Position numbers and translations under genes: made by a program. From Bog-159 sp963756605 (GTDB lineage Bacteria > Acidobacteriota > Terriglobia > Bryobacterales > Bryobacteraceae), in the NCBI GenBank assembly GCA_963756605.1, contig CAVWOT010000010.1, positions 285,598 to 349,597 of the forward strand: a stretch of DNA of 64,000 nucleotides. Reading direction: 5' to 3'. The notes under the pieces were generated by a model. That model was not told the DNA's origin, did not search any database, and saw nothing but the letters and a program-made list of their open reading frames with translations. Below are positions 27,323 to 37,235 of the stretch, piece by piece (position 1 is the first letter of the stretch; each line of letters opens with the position of its first letter).

Positions 27323-27426
27323 GCTATAGAGGCAACTCTCTTGCGGTTCGTCCCAATCCCACTTCAGATCGTAAGCGGCTGAGAATCACCAGGACTGTGG
27401 GCCCGATCCGATGATCAAGCTGGAAG

Positions 27427-29019
27427 TTAAGCTTGGGCGGCCGCCCAGTTGTGCGGGAGCAGTTCTGCGATGCGATGAATGGGATAGGATGCGATCCGCA
27501 ACAGCACGTCTTTGAACCAGGCGAACGGTTCTACCCCGACACGTTGGCAGGAAGCCACGAAGCTCCGCAAGACCGCCGCGGTCTTACCGCCCTGGTCGCT
27601 GCCAAAGAAGGTCCAATTGCGACGACCAACCGCCACACCGCGGATGGATCTTTCGGTGGCATTATTGTCGATTTCCAGGTTCCCATCTTCACAGTAGCGG
27701 GTCAGCGCATGCCAATTCTTCAGCGTGTAACGTACGGCACGGCCCTCCGGACTCTTGGGTAGGACTTCTATCTGGATCGCCTGTAAGTAGTCACGCAACT
27801 TATCCAGAACCGGGCGAGACTGGTGTCGACGCAATCGCAGTCGATCCTCCGGCGTCATCGGTCGGGCCTCCTGCTCCAGGCGGTATAACTGTGCAATGAG
27901 CAACAATGCCGGACCCATACGCGGCTGATCCGACTCCAGCGCTTTATGCATATAACGCCGAGCATGGGCCCAGCACCCAACCTCGATCAAACCGCGCGCC
28001 GGGTCCTTGAAAAAGGCGTCATATCCGCCGTACGCATCTGCTTGTAAGTAGCCGCGATAGCCTTTGAGAAATGCCTCCGGTCCGGCGCGCTCTCGGGTGG
28101 CGGTGTAGTCATAAAGGATCACCGGATGCCCTTTGTCCCCACAGTAAGGCCAGATTCGCCCGTTACGCGCGAACGGCAATTTGCTATCTAGCACCTTCAC
28201 GCTGGTATCGTCAGTTCCGATGACCTTCGATTGGAACAGCACTTCCTTCGCCGATCCATACAGCGGCTGCAGCAGATCCGCGCATTGGGCCAGCCAACCA
28301 CCCATGGTTTTGCGCGAGATGTCCACGCCGTGCCGCTGGAAAATCGTCTCTTGCCGGTTCAGCGGCAGGTGATCCGCATTCTTGGCCACGATCACTTGTG
28401 CCAGCAGGCTCGCGCCGGCAGTGCTCTTTTCAATAGGCTGCGGCGGCTTAGTAGCGGTCTTTACCGTGCAGTCGCAAGCGTATTTCTTGCAGACATCTTC
28501 GATCACGGTCAATTGCGCGGGAATGAATTCGTAACGCTCACTGGACTCTTCTCCGATGGGCCGCAGGTCTTGTTGACAAGTCGCACAGTGCTTCTCCGCA
28601 TCCGCCAGATCGTGCACGATGCGTTCGCGCTTGAGATGCTTGGCCAGAGGCTGTCTGCCACCGGACCTTTTCTGCGGTGCGGCTTCACCGGCGCCAGGGG
28701 TGGCGGGATCATCATCATCGGAATCACTGGACTTTTCCGTCCCCTCTGATTCCTGCCGGGCCTGCCAGGCGGCTGCGAACAGCGCCAGTTGATCGGCGGA
28801 GAGCTGCTCGCTTTTGCGGTTGCGCCGAGCGTCCAGCAACTCACGTAATAAGGTCTCGATCTTATTTCTTTCGCTACACTCCCGATCCAACTGGGCCATC
28901 AGGTCCAGCACCATCTGCTGTAAGACCTGAGGATCTGCGGGAAGGTGTTTTGGATCGATGCCCACGAGTAAGTAATTAGTGTACTCACTTACTTGCTCTC
29001 TGCCAAGTGAAAAACGCAC
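27427..29019 (-). CDS. tnpC: IS66 transposase TnpC
   Basis: A 530-residue IS66 DDE transposase. Order: helical N-terminus with coiled coil (SERNKIETLLRELLDARRNR), zinc-finger region (CATCQQDL, CKKYAC), the DDE core beginning GTDDTSVKVLDSKLPFARNG with YCGDKGHPVILYDYT, GYLQADAYGGYDAFF, VGCWAHARRYMHKAL, and the final Glu/Asn box EIDNNATERSIRGVAVGRRN. No lesions. It lies 13 bases behind tnpB. Confidence 0.95.
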   Translation of the reverse strand: MRFSLGREQVSEYTNYLLVGIDPKHLPADPQVLQQMVLDLMAQLDRECSERNKIETLLRELLDARRNRKSEQLSADQLALFAAAWQARQESEGTEKSSDSDDDDPATPGAGEAAPQKRSGGRQPLAKHLKRERIVHDLADAEKHCATCQQDLRPIGEESSERYEFIPAQLTVIEDVCKKYACDCTVKTATKPPQPIEKSTAGASLLAQVIVAKNADHLPLNRQETIFQRHGVDISRKTMGGWLAQCADLLQPLYGSAKEVLFQSKVIGTDDTSVKVLDSKLPFARNGRIWPYCGDKGHPVILYDYTATRERAGPEAFLKGYRGYLQADAYGGYDAFFKDPARGLIEVGCWAHARRYMHKALESDQPRMGPALLLIAQLYRLEQEARPMTPEDRLRLRRHQSRPVLDKLRDYLQAIQIEVLPKSPEGRAVRYTLKNWHALTRYCEDGNLEIDNNATERSIRGVAVGRRNWTFFGSDQGGKTAAVLRSFVASCQRVGVEPFAWFKDVLLRIASYPIHRIAELLPHNWAAAQA

Positions 29020-29032
29020 ATAACTCAGCTTT

Positions 29033-29389
29033 TTATGTGGCGCGTCGATAACGCTTGCGTGCGGTGGCTTGCTGCAGGTCGATCCCGCTCAACAGGGCGC
29101 CTAATTCTTGTACCGTGATCTCCTTCCGGTGCTCCTGGTCGTCCTCACCCAACGGCATGACGTAGGTGCCTTCCTCCAGACGCTTGCTCCACACCGCGAA
29201 TCCATCCCGGTCCCAATACAGAATCTTCACCCGGTCGCGCCGGCGGCTGGCGAACACGAACAGGTGTCCGGCGAACGCATCCAACTCCAGGTGTTCCCGC
29301 ACCAAGGCGTGCAGCCCGTCGAAGCTCTTGCGCATATCGCAGGCCGTCAGGCACACATACACCCGCACGCTGGCCGGTAAGTGGATCAT
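29033..29389 (-). CDS. tnpB: IS66 accessory protein TnpB
   Basis: A 118-residue IS66 Orf2 protein: MRKSFDGLHALVREHL, GHLFVFASRRRDRVKILYWD and GFAVWSKRLEEGTY are family hallmarks. Required for IS66 transposition; exact role unknown. Its start overlaps the tnpA stop by four bases. Confidence 0.95.
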   Translation of the reverse strand: MIHLPASVRVYVCLTACDMRKSFDGLHALVREHLELDAFAGHLFVFASRRRDRVKILYWDRDGFAVWSKRLEEGTYVMPLGEDDQEHRKEITVQELGALLSGIDLQQATARKRYRRAT

Positions 29390-29748
29390 GCGCGCAGGGC
29401 TTCCAGCACTGCCCGCAGGGTCGTGACATCCACCCCCGTGCCGATGCGCAGCCGCTCGCCCGATACCAGCATCAGCTCCAGTTCCGCCTTCGCCGCAGCC
29501 GCCGACAGCGTTGCGCCTCTCTCGACTAAAGCAAAACGCACCGGCTCCTGTCGGCTTCGGAGCCGCTTGCGCCAGTAGTAAAACTGATTCTCTGCAAAAC
29601 GTCGTTCGCTGCAGAACTTCTTCACGGAAATCCCGCTACGCTCTTGCTCGGCTATTCGTTCCCGCCACAGATCATCTTTGGAAGCGGCCTTCTCGCCGAT
29701 GGTATCGCTCATGAAACAACTATGCGGCCCAAGCCAGCCCATTGGCAA
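29386..29748 (-). CDS. tnpA: IS66 accessory protein TnpA
   Basis: A 120-residue IS66 Orf1 protein with an N-terminal helix-turn-helix-like region (WRERIAEQERSGISVKKFCS) and FAENQFYYWRKRL. It begins 22 bases from the right end of the element. The last four bases overlap tnpB (ATGA), giving translational coupling of the IS operon. Confidence 0.92.
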   Translation of the reverse strand: MPMGWLGPHSCFMSDTIGEKAASKDDLWRERIAEQERSGISVKKFCSERRFAENQFYYWRKRLRSRQEPVRFALVERGATLSAAAAKAELELMLVSGERLRIGTGVDVTTLRAVLEALRA

Positions 29749-29808
29749 GAGGGGTTTATCGGACGCTTACTCAGATCTGCTTTTCATAATGCCGTTGATC
29801 GTGGTTTT

Positions 29809-31275
29809 CTATTGCATAGCGGCCAGCACTTCATCGAGCTGGACCGTGGCGAAACGCGTGGCGTAATCGGACACTCCGTACGGGATGAACAACTCGCCGT
29901 CGTGCAGCAACGCGCCGCACGAATAGGTAACGTTTGGCACATTCCCCTCCCATTCGCTCTGGATTGGTTTCAGCAGGGGTTCACGCAGGCGACCGATCAC
30001 TCTGGACGGATCGTCAAGATCGAGCAGGAACGCGCCGATCGAGTATTCTCGCACCGGGCCCACGCCGTGGCTCAGCACCAACCATCCAACCTGCGTCTCA
30101 ATCGGTGACCCGCAGTTGCCGATTTGAACCATTTCCCACGGAAACACCGGCTTAAGAAGGATTCTCGGCTCATACCAGAAGTGGACATTGCCGGAGAACA
30201 TGAGGTAGATGTTCTCCGAGTCCTGACGGGACAGCATGGCATACAATCCGTTAACCTTCTTCGGGAAAAGGGCCATCCCTTTGTTTTGAACCGCCGGACC
30301 GTTCAAAGTGGCAAATCGAAAAAAAAGGAAGTCGGATGTCTCCAGTAGTTGCGGAATACCGAGTTGACCGTCGAAGGCCGTGAACGTCGCAAAGTAGACG
30401 TGGGTTCCGTCGTCGTTCTGGAAACGTACGAACCGGGCGTCTCCGATGCCGTTCCGCTGCGAGCGAGTCACTGGGAAAATAACCCGTTCGGATATGCCCT
30501 GTTCGGTTGAAAACTGAACCGAGCAGTTGGACCTGGCCAGTATCGACATTCGCTGCGCAGTGTCCTGGCGGTCCTTTTCCCCCTCCGGCGTCGAGCACTC
30601 CTTCAATTCTGTTTCAATCGTGGACTGAAGTTCTTGTTCTGTGAACGAGGCCCCCAACCTTTCCATAACGCGGCGCGTGTGCTCGTTGGTCAATCCAAGT
30701 TCGAGAATCTTCCGTTCGAAGAGTGGCTTCTCATAAAGGACGTTGGGGATTCGGCTCGGCTCCACGATACAGCAAGTGGCAGCCCTGACCTCAATCCGGT
30801 GATCGGCATGGATGATGCCTGTCCGGAAAACGATGGAGGAAATGCTGCCATCCCCGGTCGCGCGCAAGCTCAAAACAAAGCGTAACGCGCCCGAGGGCAG
30901 GCCTTGTTGATCGGGGTCGGCAACCATAGACGGATTGAATAGTGCCGCGGCCTCGACAGAGAACTCGGAGACGAAATACGCCCCGATTAGTAGTTGTCGC
31001 TGCTCGGAAAGGTATTGATCTAGGGAAACCACCTCTCGCAATTGCCTGAATCGTTCCTTGAAAAGCTGTCCAATCTGCTGGTGGCGTCCGGAGAACTTTG
31101 CGGAAACCGCGTCAAGCAACGGCCCGACGTCATTTTCGGAGATCGACATTACCCCAGTGACAATCCTCTCCAATCGCGGAACATCGCCGGGGGTAAACGA
31201 CCGCAGGAGAACCCGCGTCGGATCGGGCGCGAGTTCCGCGTCGGCGCGTTTGACGTTGATAGGGATGGCATTCAT
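29809..31275 (-). CDS. Glycoside hydrolase family 130 protein
   Basis: A 488-residue GH130-type enzyme; the family contains mannoside phosphorylases and beta-1,2-mannosidases with a five-bladed propeller. Supporting features: GIGDARFVRFQNDDGTHVYF, FATFTAFDGQLGIPQLLETS, LSHGVGPVREYSIGAFLLDL and the C-terminal GALLHDGELFIPYGVSDYAT. The 170-residue N-terminal extension matches the longer GH130 subgroup. Phosphorylase versus hydrolase activity cannot be decided here. An IS66 element inserted 39 bases behind the stop codon; the C-terminus appears complete. The upstream gene on the same strand is zwf, 218 bases away. Confidence 0.8.
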   Translation of the reverse strand: MNAIPINVKRADAELAPDPTRVLLRSFTPGDVPRLERIVTGVMSISENDVGPLLDAVSAKFSGRHQQIGQLFKERFRQLREVVSLDQYLSEQRQLLIGAYFVSEFSVEAAALFNPSMVADPDQQGLPSGALRFVLSLRATGDGSISSIVFRTGIIHADHRIEVRAATCCIVEPSRIPNVLYEKPLFERKILELGLTNEHTRRVMERLGASFTEQELQSTIETELKECSTPEGEKDRQDTAQRMSILARSNCSVQFSTEQGISERVIFPVTRSQRNGIGDARFVRFQNDDGTHVYFATFTAFDGQLGIPQLLETSDFLFFRFATLNGPAVQNKGMALFPKKVNGLYAMLSRQDSENIYLMFSGNVHFWYEPRILLKPVFPWEMVQIGNCGSPIETQVGWLVLSHGVGPVREYSIGAFLLDLDDPSRVIGRLREPLLKPIQSEWEGNVPNVTYSCGALLHDGELFIPYGVSDYATRFATVQLDEVLAAMQ

Positions 31276-31493
31276 GGAGCGGTTGTTCGCCAGCGAGGCT
31301 GTGGGCTCCGGTCACCTTTCGACATCTGCCACGTCTGCGAGTCGGCACCGGCTGTTCTCGATATCATCGATGCGTACCAATCCATCTTCAATGATTATCC
31401 TTCGGCGTTCCACAGCTTGTCAGATTCCGGCGCCTTCTCGGCGTGCTGGCCGGCTGTGATCAACCTGACGGAGACGCGGCTAGGGCAGTCTCG

Positions 31494-32891
31494 TCATCCG
31501 GATGCATCCGTGGGTTTGGGATTGTGCCAACAGCCATCCGAAGCGATGATCTTGTCAGCCTCCTTCGGCCCCCAACTGCGGCGCTTGTAGGGACGAGCCC
31601 TATCATGCGTTTTAAGGACTGGCTCGACCACCGCCCAGGCTGCCTCGACCGCGTCCTCGCGTGTGAAGAGCGCCCCATCGCCGGCCATGGCGTCGCTCAA
31701 GAGGCGCTCATAGGGCGCTTCTTCTCCCAGTTGTTCTTCGCAAAGGTAGAGCTCTCGCTGCTCCCCGACGAATTCCTTCCCTGCAACCTTGACGCGAGCG
31801 GCGAGCGCGATTGCCGCGCTGGGGGAGAGCCGAAAACGCAGATAGTTGGTGCGGCCTGTCGCCGGCGCGGAGTCGGCGAATAGCCTCTGCGGCGGCGGCT
31901 TCAACTCCACCAACACCTCAGCCGCGGTTTCGGCCAGGTATTTGCCGGAGCGCAGGTACCACGGAACCCCTTCCCAGCGCCATGAGTCGATGAAAAGCCG
32001 TAGGGCGCAGAACGTCTCTACGTCAGAGTTCTTCGCGACACCCGGCTCCTTCCTGTAGCCTGCGTACTGGCCGCGCACCAAGTCTTCACGCTTCAGGGGA
32101 CGCATCGCTCGAAGGACCTTAGCTTTCTCTCTATGGACGGCTCCGTAGTCCCTCTCGGACGGGGGCTCCATGGCAAGCAGTGCGACTACCTGGAATAGGT
32201 GGTTCTCGATCACGTCGCGTAAACAGCCGGCGCTTTCGTAAAACGCCCCACGGCCCTTCACCCCGAAATCCTCGGATAGTGTTACCTGGACGCTGGCCAC
32301 AAAGTTTCGATTCCAGATCGGCTCCAGGAATGAGTTGGCGAAGCGGAAATAGAGGATATTCATGATCGCCTCCTTCCCGAGGAAGTGATCGATGCGGAAG
32401 ATCGAGTCTTCCGGGAACACACTTTGCGCGACGCGGTTCAGTTCCCTCGCGGAGGCCAAGTCGCGTCCGAACGGCTTTTCAACAATGACACGCCCATGCT
32501 CAGCCAATTTCGAGGCCCCGAGTCCTTTGATCACCATTTCGAAGAGCGACGGCGGGATAGCCAGGTAGTGCGCCGGGCGCCGCGCGCTATCCAGCGCCCT
32601 TTTGATCGCCGCGAATGTGTTCAGGTCTTCATAATCCCCGCTCACGTACCTGAAGAGCGACAGCAGTTGCCGGAAGGCTCGCTGGTTATCGATCCCGCCC
32701 GATCGTTCTATGCTGTCCGTCACGCGTTGATGCAGCCGCGCCAGACTCCATTTAGGGAGAGCGACGCCGATTATCGGGACTCTGAGGTTCCCTCGTTTCA
32801 CCATTGCATAGAGCGCAGGGAAGATCATCTTGTGGGCGAGGTCGCCCGTCACGCCGAAGAGCACCAGCGTATCCGAACGGGAGGCAGTCAT
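31494..32891 (-). CDS. zwf: Glucose-6-phosphate 1-dehydrogenase
   Basis: A 465-residue enzyme that oxidises glucose 6-phosphate to 6-phosphogluconolactone with NADP or NAD, the entry to the oxidative pentose phosphate and Entner-Doudoroff routes. The nucleotide-binding loop is FGVTGDLAHK (12-21), VIVEKPFGRD holds the conserved EKP (138-140), and the catalytic signature RIDHFLGKE is at 166-174. The length is normal. The C-terminus WGPKEADKIIASDG is typical. No pentose-phosphate partner gene is next to it; it may share a transcript with the GH130 gene downstream. Confidence 0.95.
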   Translation of the reverse strand: MTASRSDTLVLFGVTGDLAHKMIFPALYAMVKRGNLRVPIIGVALPKWSLARLHQRVTDSIERSGGIDNQRAFRQLLSLFRYVSGDYEDLNTFAAIKRALDSARRPAHYLAIPPSLFEMVIKGLGASKLAEHGRVIVEKPFGRDLASARELNRVAQSVFPEDSIFRIDHFLGKEAIMNILYFRFANSFLEPIWNRNFVASVQVTLSEDFGVKGRGAFYESAGCLRDVIENHLFQVVALLAMEPPSERDYGAVHREKAKVLRAMRPLKREDLVRGQYAGYRKEPGVAKNSDVETFCALRLFIDSWRWEGVPWYLRSGKYLAETAAEVLVELKPPPQRLFADSAPATGRTNYLRFRLSPSAAIALAARVKVAGKEFVGEQRELYLCEEQLGEEAPYERLLSDAMAGDGALFTREDAVEAAWAVVEPVLKTHDRARPYKRRSWGPKEADKIIASDGCWHNPKPTDASG

Positions 32892-33086
32892 CGGACATCT
32901 CCGTGCCCGGCGGCATCGACTTCCTCACGGCCACCGAACTGGGTGATGTCGGAATTGAAGATTGCAATTAGCATCAATTGTATTATCGCGGTTCGCGTAG
33001 CTCGCGGGCGCTGAAGGCATCCATCTAGCCGCTCGCCGAAGGCCCACGCTGAATCTAGTGCGAGACCTGTGGCCACATCTGGGGCG

Positions 33087-33543
33087 TCAGTCATCTATCG
33101 CCGCCCGCACGCGCTCGGTCACATCGGCCGGCGTTACGTTCCAATCGAACGGGACGGAACATCCAACTCCGGGTATGAGGTAATGCCCAGCGAACCCACG
33201 ACGGTCGGGCGTGGCGACCATCCAGCCCTCGAAGAGCTTGCTCAGGTGCCTGCCGGCAGCGCTGAAGCCGCTGGGTTCCTTCAATTCGTTGCCATCGCCC
33301 CGGACCTTGCGCATGGAACGCGTAAGCCGTTAGGCCGTAGTGGTCCATTTCCGCATTGACGTCATCGGCAGTGATCCGTTCGATTACCGTGTTCGCGGCG
33401 GTGTTGTCGCTGACCACGATCATCATGCGGACGACGTCGCGCAAGGGGAGTTTCAGTCCGTTGGAGAATTCCCGGAGCACGCCGGAGCCGGAAACCTTGT
33501 CCTCCTCGCGGAGCGTGAGGGTCTCATCAAAGGACCGCTGCCG
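33087..33543 (-). pseudogene. Class A beta-lactamase-like serine hydrolase, fragment
   Basis: Minus-strand sequence RSFDETLTLREEDKVSGSGV, LKLPLRDVVRMMIVVSDNTA and NTVIERITADDVNAEMDHYG matches the central part of class A beta-lactamase-like hydrolases; SDN is the second catalytic motif. One extra base (GCTTACG near 33318) shifts the frame; the continuation MRKVRGDGNELKEPSGFS is normal family sequence. The N-terminal SxxK part is missing, replaced at 33543 by a transposase fragment on the other strand, and after GFS the sequence is unrelated. Not functional. Confidence 0.75.
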
Positions 33544-33771
33544 AAGGGCGCTACGCGGGTAGACCGTATGCGACGGAAGCTCAAAACCAAAGCCGGGAAA
33601 GCCGTGTACGCGGCGCGCAAGGCGATAGTAGAACCGGTGTTTGGTCAGATCAAGCACGCGCGTGGATTCCGGCAATTTCTGTTGAGGGGCATCGACAAAG
33701 TGCGTGGCGAATGGTCACTGGTGTGTCTGACGCACAACATCCTAAAGTGCTACCGGCTCTGCTACGAGTAA
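33543..33771 (+). pseudogene. Transposase C-terminal fragment (IS1182-like DDE)
   Basis: The frame RVDRMRRKLKTKAGKAVYAA, RKAIVEPVFGQIKHARGFRQ and GEWSLVCLTHNILKCYRL is the C-terminal end of a DDE transposase, with the last catalytic Glu in VEPVFGQIK. The rest of the gene is missing; it abuts the beta-lactamase-like fragment. Confidence 0.75.
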
Positions 33772-33909
33772 CAAACCGCTGTCGGAGGGTCTTTTCCGTA
33801 CTTATAAGTACAGATCGCATAATCCGGGTCCTACGCGGCTCCGTCGCAGCGTTATTCAAAAGTCAACTCACTGCGGACCAGATCGGCGCCGACGGTTTCA
33901 CTCTGCGGT

Positions 33910-34638
33910 GAACAAGATTTCTCGGACGGACTCCTAGAGGGACAAACCCGCGAAGCCGCCGTCTGGCGAAAATTGACGGCTCTCCTGGACACGCACTACT
34001 CCACGGAATCGGGCGCCACTCTGCCGATTTCCATGTTCGCGGTCGATTCGGGATATGCCACCGCGGAAGTGTATGCGTGGGCACGGCAGTACGGCGGCGC
34101 ACGGGCGGTGGTCATCAAAGGTGACACTCGGGCGGCCGCTCCGGTCAGCGCACCTTCGCCCATTGATGTCGGGCCGCAAGGAAAGCGCATTCGGTATGGC
34201 ATCAAGGTGTGGCCGGTGAACGGATCGATTATCAAAGAGGAGTTGTACCGGTGGCTGCGACTCGATCCACCCACTGAAGAGGGAACGGCCCATCCTCCTG
34301 GTTACTGTCACTTCCCCAAGTATGGAGCGGAGTACTTCAAACAGCTCACTGCGGAGCAATTGGTACCGCGCATTGTGAAAGGTTACCGCCGCGTTGAATG
34401 GCAGAAGACGCGCGACCGCAACGAAGCCCTGGACTGTCGCGCTTACGCCAGGGCCGCCGCGGCAGTTTGCGGTATGGACCGCCTCAGAGAGGGCGACTGG
34501 CAGGGATTGGAAAATCGTCTGGCAGCCCTCACAAAGGAAGCGCAGCAGTCCACTCCCGCAGCACCGCCGGCGCCCAACAAGCGTCCGATCCGCCACTGGA
34601 TCGACCCAGCAGAGACTCGAAATTGGTTTAGCAAGTAA
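33910..34638 (+). pseudogene. Phage terminase large subunit (GpA-like), nuclease half
   Basis: The frame EGQTREAAVWRKLTALL then ISMFAVDSGYATAEVYAWAR, GIKVWPVNGSIIKEELYRWL, PPGYCHFPKYGAEYFKQLTA and RNEALDCRAYARAAAAVCG is the C-terminal nuclease region of lambda GpA-type terminases, which cut and package phage DNA. The ATPase half is absent and no start exists; TTG 33973 is only the first permitted codon. It marks a prophage remnant that continues with the excisionase and integrase genes downstream on the same strand. Confidence 0.8.
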
Positions 34639-34819
34639 GAGCGATTCCATGACAGTTTCACAGCGCAGAGCATTCGCATCAGATCCCAGATTCATGTCCT
34701 AGCGAGGTCAACAAATGATTTGCATGAGTAGAACAAAGCCCGTCAAGGTTGCAGATGTACGGGTGACGGCCAGCACGAACCACACTGATCAGACCGGAGT
34801 ATCAGTTCGGAACTGACCC

Positions 34820-35095
34820 ATGGCCGAGACAATGACAAGCTGCAACACAACGAGGGCCGGCGAGGTGTTACCTGAGCGGATCGGCAACCGCATGTCAGTG
34901 GAAGAGATCGCGCGGCGTTTGGATATCGGTCGCCTGGCCGTGTACGCCATGCTGGAACAGGGGCTCTTGCCGGCCATACGGCTTGGCCGGCGATGGATCA
35001 TCACAAGGCAGGCCTATGAACAATGGGAACGCACGTGCGGCATGCGCGGCGACCCTTTACTTGGGCCCCGTTCTGAGGTAACGGTGTTGAACTGA
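34820..35095 (+). CDS. Excisionase-family DNA-binding protein
   Basis: A 91-residue protein with a winged helix-turn-helix of the excisionase/MerR type: MSVEEIARRLDIGRLAVYAM, LEQGLLPAIRLGRRWIITRQ and AYEQWERTCG. It probably binds the attachment site and directs the integrase reaction towards excision, or regulates it. The stop codon shares one base with the integrase ATG (35095). Confidence 0.75.
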   Translation: MAETMTSCNTTRAGEVLPERIGNRMSVEEIARRLDIGRLAVYAMLEQGLLPAIRLGRRWIITRQAYEQWERTCGMRGDPLLGPRSEVTVLN

Positions 35096-36313
35096 TGCCG
35101 GTCAACAAACGCAAATACGCTTCCGGAAAGATCGCCTGGTACTTCAAATTCCAGGCGCCGGGATCAACACGAGAAGGTTCTATCATCGTCCGGGAGTGCG
35201 GATTCGCCTCGAAGAAAGAAGCTGTCGATGCTGAGTTAGCGCGCCGCTTCAAAGAACAGCAGAAGTATGAGGCGGCGAAATCCGCGGCCACTGCGGTCCT
35301 GGCGAACGTGCCCACTTCGCTCTCCATGCTCTTGCAGGAAATTCTTTCGCCAGCACGCGGACGAAAAACTGGCGCCGAAGACTATCGAGCGCTACCACCA
35401 GATGGCCACGAGTCTGGCGCCGGAGTTGCTGGAGATGCCACTGCGGGAAGTGACGCCGCTGCACCTCAGTCGGGAGTGGACCCGGTTACTAAAGTCGGGT
35501 GGGCACCACCGGCGCACGAAAGAAGCGCGCCCACTAAGCGCCAAGACCGTCCGGAACATTGCGGGCTTGGTATCGTCCGCGTTCAGCCGTGCCGTCCGTT
35601 GGGGGTTGGTCACAACAAACCCAGTCCCCAACAGCGAGCCGCCAGTTCCAAGGAAGAACATCAAGGTGGCACTGCTGCCGGCCGAGCAGGTGCTCTTGAT
35701 CGATTCAGCGTCGGCGTTGTGGTTCCTCCCAACGTTCTTGGACCTATGCGCAGCAAGCGGCGCGCGCCGCGGCGAGGTCCTCGCCTTGCGCTGGTCTGAC
35801 ATACAGAACGACTATGCCAAAGTGGAGCGGTCGCTTACACAGACGAAGCAGGGAATCGAATTTAAAGGCACCAAGACCGGTAAGCCGCGCCTCATCGAGT
35901 TACCGCCCTCGGCTCTGGCGAACCTGGAATCCTATCGGAAGCGGCAGGAGGAAATCCGCCAGCAGTTCGGACCCGACTACCGGGCCGACCTGGATTTGGT
36001 ATTCGCTAACATTGATGACACTCCACTGAAGCCCGATTCGATTTCATCAGCGGTATCGCTTCTCTGCCGGCGCTTGCACCTGCCCAAGGGCAGCAGCCTC
36101 CATACCTTGCGCCATAGCCATGCGTCAGTTTTGCTGGCTAATGGAGTGGACCTCGCGACAGTGTCCGCGCGCCTGGGCCATTCGTCGGTACGCGTGACGG
36201 CCGATATCTACGCCCACGCGCTTCGCGGGCGCGACCGGGAGGCGGCTTGCAAGTGGGATGAGTTGATGGGCCGTACAGCGGCATCCCAGGATCAGCCGAA
36301 ACCGGTAAACTAG
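35095..36313 (+). pseudogene. Phage-type tyrosine integrase, one frameshift
   Basis: The N-terminal part (KRKYASGKIAWYFKFQAPGS, an AP2-like arm-binding domain) reads to about 35345, where one extra A (GAAATTC) shifts the frame; the rest (FFRQHADEKLAPKTIERY to the end) is complete. Catalytic residues are all present: Arg in AASGARRGEVLALRWSDI, HxxR in LHTLRHSHASVLL, LGHSSVRVTADIYAHAL with His and Tyr. Only one base prevents a full 405-residue integrase, so a sequencing error is possible. It is coupled to the excisionase gene. Confidence 0.85.
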
Positions 36314-36346
36314 AATTTCCTGGACTGCTCCCGAATTGGAGGACCT

Positions 36347-36619
36347 ATGGCCCGCCCACGAAAAGCCGTAAGGGTTGGTACGGTACCGGAACCGAAGCGC
36401 CCGGTGCCGTCAGAGGAAGAGGTACTCGGACGGAATCTGGCCGCGGCGTACATTGCAATGCAGCACGGTATCTGTATGGACTATGCGAAAAAGAGGCACG
36501 CTCACGTGCCAGTCGGCGAGTTTTGGATCTCTGTGGCGCGAATGGTCATGGAGCATCTGGCACAGTATCCTTCACTGCCACCGCCACTGCCACCGCGCCC
36601 CCCTCTGACAATCCAGTGA
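36347..36619 (+). CDS. Hypothetical small protein downstream of the integrase
   Basis: A 90-residue frame with a good ribosome site (GGAGG four bases before ATG 36347). The sequence has a basic start (MARPRKAVRVG), a helical middle (LGRNLAAAYIAMQHGICMDY) and a Pro-rich tail. No family recognised. It is 33 bases behind the integrase and probably belongs to the same prophage-like module. Confidence 0.5.
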   Translation: MARPRKAVRVGTVPEPKRPVPSEEEVLGRNLAAAYIAMQHGICMDYAKKRHAHVPVGEFWISVARMVMEHLAQYPSLPPPLPPRPPLTIQ

Positions 36620-36854
36620 CGCCAACCACCAGGATCGTAGATCTCGCCGAAACGAACCTCCGCGCGTTTGGGATGGCGCTTTATCGACGGACGGCCGGGG
36701 ACAGAGAAGCCTAAATCGCGCCTTCCGGATTTCGCGTTCGCTCTGCTTCAATTCCCGCGAAGAGTGTGATAGCGTCCTTTTTATAACACTCTTATGGACA
36801 CACTGGACCTGAACCCCAATTCATGTTTACAGCCGGCCCCCGAGCGGACTGTGT

Positions 36855-37214
36855 TTAGGCGCTGGCGGCATGGGTGAGGTATATTGCTGCGCAGCTCGCC
36901 GCGAGGTCGCAATTCGCAATTAAGGTCCTGCCTGCAGTTCCAGCCGGCTTCGGCGAGCTCGAAGACTCACCTACATCGTGACCGGATTTTTGGAGGGCGA
37001 GATGTTGCGCGAGAGGATGCGTCCTGGATCTCTGCCGGTGCGCAAAGGCACGGCATACGCGGAGCAGGTGGCGCGTGGCTTGGGGACGCGTGTGAAGGGA
37101 ATCGGCGACCGCGACCCGAAGCCGAAGAATATCTTCGTCGCGCTACGACCGGGTGAAGATCCCGACTCCGGATTGGCCAAGCTGACGCATCTGGAAACAG
37201 TTGGAAGCGTCTGA
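36855..37214 (+). pseudogene. Serine/threonine protein kinase remnant
   Basis: Fragments in different frames recall an acidobacterial Ser/Thr kinase: a Gly-rich loop (GAGGMGEVY-like near 36860), VTGFLEGEMLRERMRPGSLP near the hinge, DRDPKPKNIFVALRPG replacing the HRDLKPEN catalytic loop, and SGLAKLTHLE replacing DFGLAKL. Frameshifts, an internal deletion and loss of catalytic residues make it non-functional. Confidence 0.55.
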
Positions 37215-37235
37215 CTGAGCTATATTATGCGGGAA

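Larger units (their letters stand above)
27371..29770 (-). mobile_element. IS66-family element, apparently complete
   Basis: The ends are GTAAGCG..., the standard IS66 terminus: GTAAGCGGCTGAGA at 27371 and, inverted, GTAAGCGTCCGATAA ending at 29770. TCAGATC occurs immediately outside both ends (27364-27370 and 29771-29777), consistent with a target duplication. The three genes tnpA, tnpB and tnpC are all open, so it may be functional and recent. Confidence 0.9.
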
